Assembly (NCBI RefSeq): GCF_002112505.1
Contig: NZ_NEHW01000010.1
Coordinates: 124,001 to 188,000, forward strand
Reading direction: 5' to 3'
DNA from: Pseudomonas sp. R28(2017)
GTDB lineage: Bacteria; Pseudomonadota; Gammaproteobacteria; Pseudomonadales; Pseudomonadaceae
Length of the DNA stretch: 64,000 nt
The translations under genes and the position numbers were made by a program. Of this stretch, positions 61,646 through 64,000 are shown piece after piece (positions within the stretch are counted from its first letter, which is position 1; every line of letters begins with the position of its first letter). The notes beneath the pieces are model-generated. The model made no database searches. It saw nothing but the letters and a program-made list of their open reading frames with translations, and had not been told where the DNA came from.

Positions 61646-62134
61646 ATGTCCAAGCCTCTGCTCTCCCCCCAGGGTGATTTCCCACCGGTCGGCCTGGGCC
61701 GACGCCTGGCGGCGATGTTCTACGACTTCCTGCTGTGCACGGCACTGCTGATCGTCACCGCCGGGGCCTACAAGATGATCCAGATGGCGATCATCGGCGA
61801 AGCCCGCATGCGTGAACTGACCGAAGCCGGCGCGCTGGATGGCGACCCGCTGCTCTCGACCATTCTGCTGTTCGCCCTGTTCGGCTTCTTTGCCAAATTC
61901 TGGACCCATGGCGGGCAGACGCTGGGCATGCAGGTGTGGGGCGTTCGCGTGCAGAACGCCGATGGCAGCGCGATCAGCCTGTGGCAGGCACTGTTGCGCT
62001 TCGTGGTGTCGATTGCCTCCTGGCTGTGCCTGGGGCTCGGGTTCTTCTGGTCGCTGATCGACAAGCGTAAGCGTGGCTGGCATGACATCTATTCGGAAAC
62101 CCAGCTGGTGCGGGTGCCGAAGCAGAAAAAGTAG
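61646..62134 (+). CDS. RDD family membrane protein
   Basis: 162 aa from MSKPLLSPQGDFPPVGLGRR at 61646; a TTG at 61631 would add five residues. RDD signature GRRLAAMFYDFLL in TM1 (Arg, Asp, Asp), further segments ILLFALFGFFAKFWT and LLRFVVSIASWLCLGLGFFW, then a basic tail DKRKRGWHDIYS. Function unproven; some RDD proteins act in Na+/osmotic homeostasis. Convergent with lptG through a shared terminator. Confidence 0.88.
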   Translation: MSKPLLSPQGDFPPVGLGRRLAAMFYDFLLCTALLIVTAGAYKMIQMAIIGEARMRELTEAGALDGDPLLSTILLFALFGFFAKFWTHGGQTLGMQVWGVRVQNADGSAISLWQALLRFVVSIASWLCLGLGFFWSLIDKRKRGWHDIYSETQLVRVPKQKK

Positions 62135-62137
62135 GCA

Positions 62138-62168
62138 CAAAAAAGCCGACCCCAGGGTCGGCTTTTTC
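62138..62168. terminator. Bidirectional terminator RDD/lptG
   Basis: GCCGACCC / GGGTCGGC with a two-base gap, A-run before and T-run after, between convergent genes. Confidence 0.9.
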
Positions 62169-62183
62169 AGCTAGTTCAGGCCA

Positions 62184-63245
62184 TCAACCAGCCCGGCGCA
62201 ACAACCACAGGCCGGCCACCGCGCAGATGCCGGCCGGAATCACCACCGCCAGCAGCGGCGGGAAACCGAACACCTGGCTCGACGGGCCCAGCAGGTCCTG
62301 GCCGATGCGGAACACGAAGCCCACCAGCACGCCGGTGAACACGCGCTGGCCGAGGGTGACCGAACGCAGCGGGCCGAAGATGAAGGAAATCGCCATCAGC
62401 ACCAGCGCTGCAGTCACCATCGGCTGCAGCACCTTGGTCCAGAATGCCAGCCAGTAGCGGGCATTGTTCAGGCCCTGGTCGGAAAGATAGTGGATGTAGT
62501 CCCACAGCCCGGTGATCGACAACGACTCAGGGGCCATGATCACGGTATTGAGCAGTTGCGGTGTCAGCGAAACGTCCCAGAGCTCCGTAGGCGCCTTCAC
62601 CACTTCGGTACGGTCACCGTGGAAGTAGGTGGTGCTGATATCACTGAGCGTCCAGTGGTCGTTGGTGTACTGGGCACGACGGGCAAAGCTCGAGGTCTGG
62701 ATCTTGCGCTCGTCGTCGAAGCGGTAGCGGGTCACGCCCAGCAGCAAGCCATTGGGCTGCACGGAGTTGATGTGCACGAACTCCTCGCCCTGGCGGTGCC
62801 ACATGCCGTGCCGGGAGCTTTGTGCTTCGCCCCCGCCCTGGGCCAGGGAACGGTCTGCCTGGGCCTTGTTCTCGGTCACCGGGGCGACGTACTCACCGAT
62901 CAGCAGGCCGACCAGCATCAGCACCAGCATCGGCTTCATCACCGCCCAGACGATGCGGCCGATGGAGACACCGGCGGCGCGCATGATGGTCAGCTCACTG
63001 TTGCTGGCCAGGCTGCCAAGGCCGATCAGGCAGCCGATCAGGGCCGCCATCGGCAGCATTTCGTACAGCCGCCGCGGGGCGGTCAGCAGGACGAAATTGC
63101 CGGCATCCAGCAAGGTGTAGGTGTCGCTCAGTTCACCCATCTCGTCGATGAAGGCGAACAGCGAGGCCAGGCCGAGGATGATCCCCAGCACGGCCAGAAT
63201 GGCCAGCAGCACGCTCTGGCCGATATAACGGTCGAGTTTAGCCAC
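62184..63245 (-). CDS. lptG: LPS export permease LptG
   Basis: 353 aa from a GTG at 63245 (V-AKLDRYIGQSVLLAILAVL); the start at 63260 is less typical. YjgP/YjgQ family: three N-terminal membrane segments, a periplasmic beta-jellyroll (about 130-255), and three C-terminal segments. Part of the LptB2FGC ABC transporter that extracts LPS from the inner membrane. Its start overlaps the lptF stop by 8 bp. Confidence 0.96.
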   Translation of the reverse strand: MAKLDRYIGQSVLLAILAVLGIILGLASLFAFIDEMGELSDTYTLLDAGNFVLLTAPRRLYEMLPMAALIGCLIGLGSLASNSELTIMRAAGVSIGRIVWAVMKPMLVLMLVGLLIGEYVAPVTENKAQADRSLAQGGGEAQSSRHGMWHRQGEEFVHINSVQPNGLLLGVTRYRFDDERKIQTSSFARRAQYTNDHWTLSDISTTYFHGDRTEVVKAPTELWDVSLTPQLLNTVIMAPESLSITGLWDYIHYLSDQGLNNARYWLAFWTKVLQPMVTAALVLMAISFIFGPLRSVTLGQRVFTGVLVGFVFRIGQDLLGPSSQVFGFPPLLAVVIPAGICAVAGLWLLRRAG

Positions 63246-64000
63246 GGGCCACCTCCGCACGACGAGCCGCCATTTTCAGGCGCAGCGGTTCCCAGTACAT
63301 CAGGGCCAGGCCGATCAGCAGGAACAGGCCATGCACCCACCAGATGCCAAGGCCAATCGGCAATTTGCCCTTCTCCAGGGCGCCGCGTACGGAAATCAGC
63401 ATTGTCAGGTAAGCCATGTACAGAAGAATCGCCGGCAGCAGCTTGAGGAAGCGGCCCTGGCGCGGGTTGACCCTGGCCAGCGGCACCGCCATCAGGGTCA
63501 CGATGAACACCAGGATCGGCAGCGACAGGCGCCATTGCAGCTCGGCACGCTCGCGCAGGTCGGTCTTGCCGAACAGCTCGAGGGTCGGGATCGCTTCGCG
63601 ATCGGTCACTTCCTCGGCAACTTCCGGCTTGGGCAGCAAGACGCCATAGGTGTCGTACTTGATGGCACGGTAGTCGGCCTGGCCCGGGTTACCGTCGTAG
63701 CGGTAGCCGTTTTCCAGCACCAGGTAGCGATTGCCATCGGCCTGTATTTCCTGATGGCCTTTTTCGGCGACCAGCACCGACGGTGCACGGTCCTTGGTCT
63801 TGTCCTGGTTGAAGCGCTTCTCGGAAATGAACACCCCGGCCAGCTTGACGCGGTCGTCCGACAGCTGCTCGGTGTAGGTGACCCGCGAACCGTCGCGCAG
63901 GGTCTGGAAGCGGCCCGGCACCAGGGTGTCGAACTCGGTCATGGCATCCTGCTGGGCGATGATCTTCTGCACCTGGGCAACGCCCAGTGGTGACAGGCTC
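63238..64000 (-). CDS. lptF: LPS export permease LptF, 5' end outside window
   Basis: About 253 codons visible; the frame is open through the right edge (residues SLSPLGVAQ precede the GTG at 63972), so the first membrane segments lie outside. Visible: periplasmic beta domain with LVLENGYRYDGNPGQADYRA, then LPILVFIVTLMAVPLARVNP and two further membrane segments. Partner of LptG in LPS export. Confidence 0.96.
   Translation of the reverse strand, partial: SLSPLGVAQVQKIIAQQDAMTEFDTLVPGRFQTLRDGSRVTYTEQLSDDRVKLAGVFISEKRFNQDKTKDRAPSVLVAEKGHQEIQADGNRYLVLENGYRYDGNPGQADYRAIKYDTYGVLLPKPEVAEEVTDREAIPTLELFGKTDLRERAELQWRLSLPILVFIVTLMAVPLARVNPRQGRFLKLLPAILLYMAYLTMLISVRGALEKGKLPIGLGIWWVHGLFLLIGLALMYWEPLRLKMAARRAEVARG

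Overview
The window is a high-GC gammaproteobacterial chromosome segment that reads as the Pseudomonas putida group. The grounds are gene content and order (purL, mltF, tadA, guaA/guaB, leuA, the Entner-Doudoroff/glucose-uptake cluster, an ECF-sigma/heme-receptor/hemO set, arcDABC, gcv genes, lptFG) and many copies of a REP element whose core is GCGGGCTTGCCCGCGAAG. Both ends cut genes: a Het-C domain gene on the left and lptF on the right.

Layout. 1-6.2 kb: truncated Het-C/HEXXH protein, small YqfO/Nif3-like protein, purL. 6.4-20 kb: housekeeping genes (mltF, tadA, a Tat-exported multicopper oxidase, guaB-guaA, a two-CxxC unknown, a TauE/SafE permease divergent from a LysR regulator, xseA with an M23 peptidase, and leuA behind a short Leu-rich leader peptide). 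20.2-38.6 kb: a complete glucose block. OprB admits glucose, GtsABCD imports it, Glk phosphorylates it, Zwf/Pgl/Edd/Eda run the Entner-Doudoroff route and Gap feeds lower glycolysis. HexR sits divergent from zwf and GtrS/GltR lie in the edd-glk operon. Putative HexR operators lie in the zwf/hexR and edd/gap intergenic regions.

38.8-44.4 kb: an iron/heme island with a Fur box, an ECF sigma factor, its FecR-type anti-sigma partner, a TonB heme receptor with an N-terminal signalling domain, and a HemO-type heme oxygenase. 44.4-51.4 kb: arginine deiminase operon arcDABC behind an ANR-type box, with a second arcD paralogue on the opposite strand. 51.5-53.2 kb: an IS110-family insertion sequence placed precisely inside a REP element. 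Its 5' non-coding end carries a plausible bridge RNA whose guides match the REP target.

53.3-61 kb: a TyrR/GcsR-like sigma-54 activator, then gcvH-gcvP-sdaA-gcvT behind a sigma-54 promoter with three 18-bp operator-like repeats. 61-64 kb: a cold-shock gene, an RDD membrane protein, and lptG-lptF.

Most of the window is ordinary core chromosome. The most interesting items are the REP-targeting IS110 with its candidate bridge RNA, the apparently leaderless leuA leader peptide, the Het-C/HEXXH protein, and unexplained palindromes around the two arcD genes. No tRNA, rRNA, CRISPR array or prophage was recognised.
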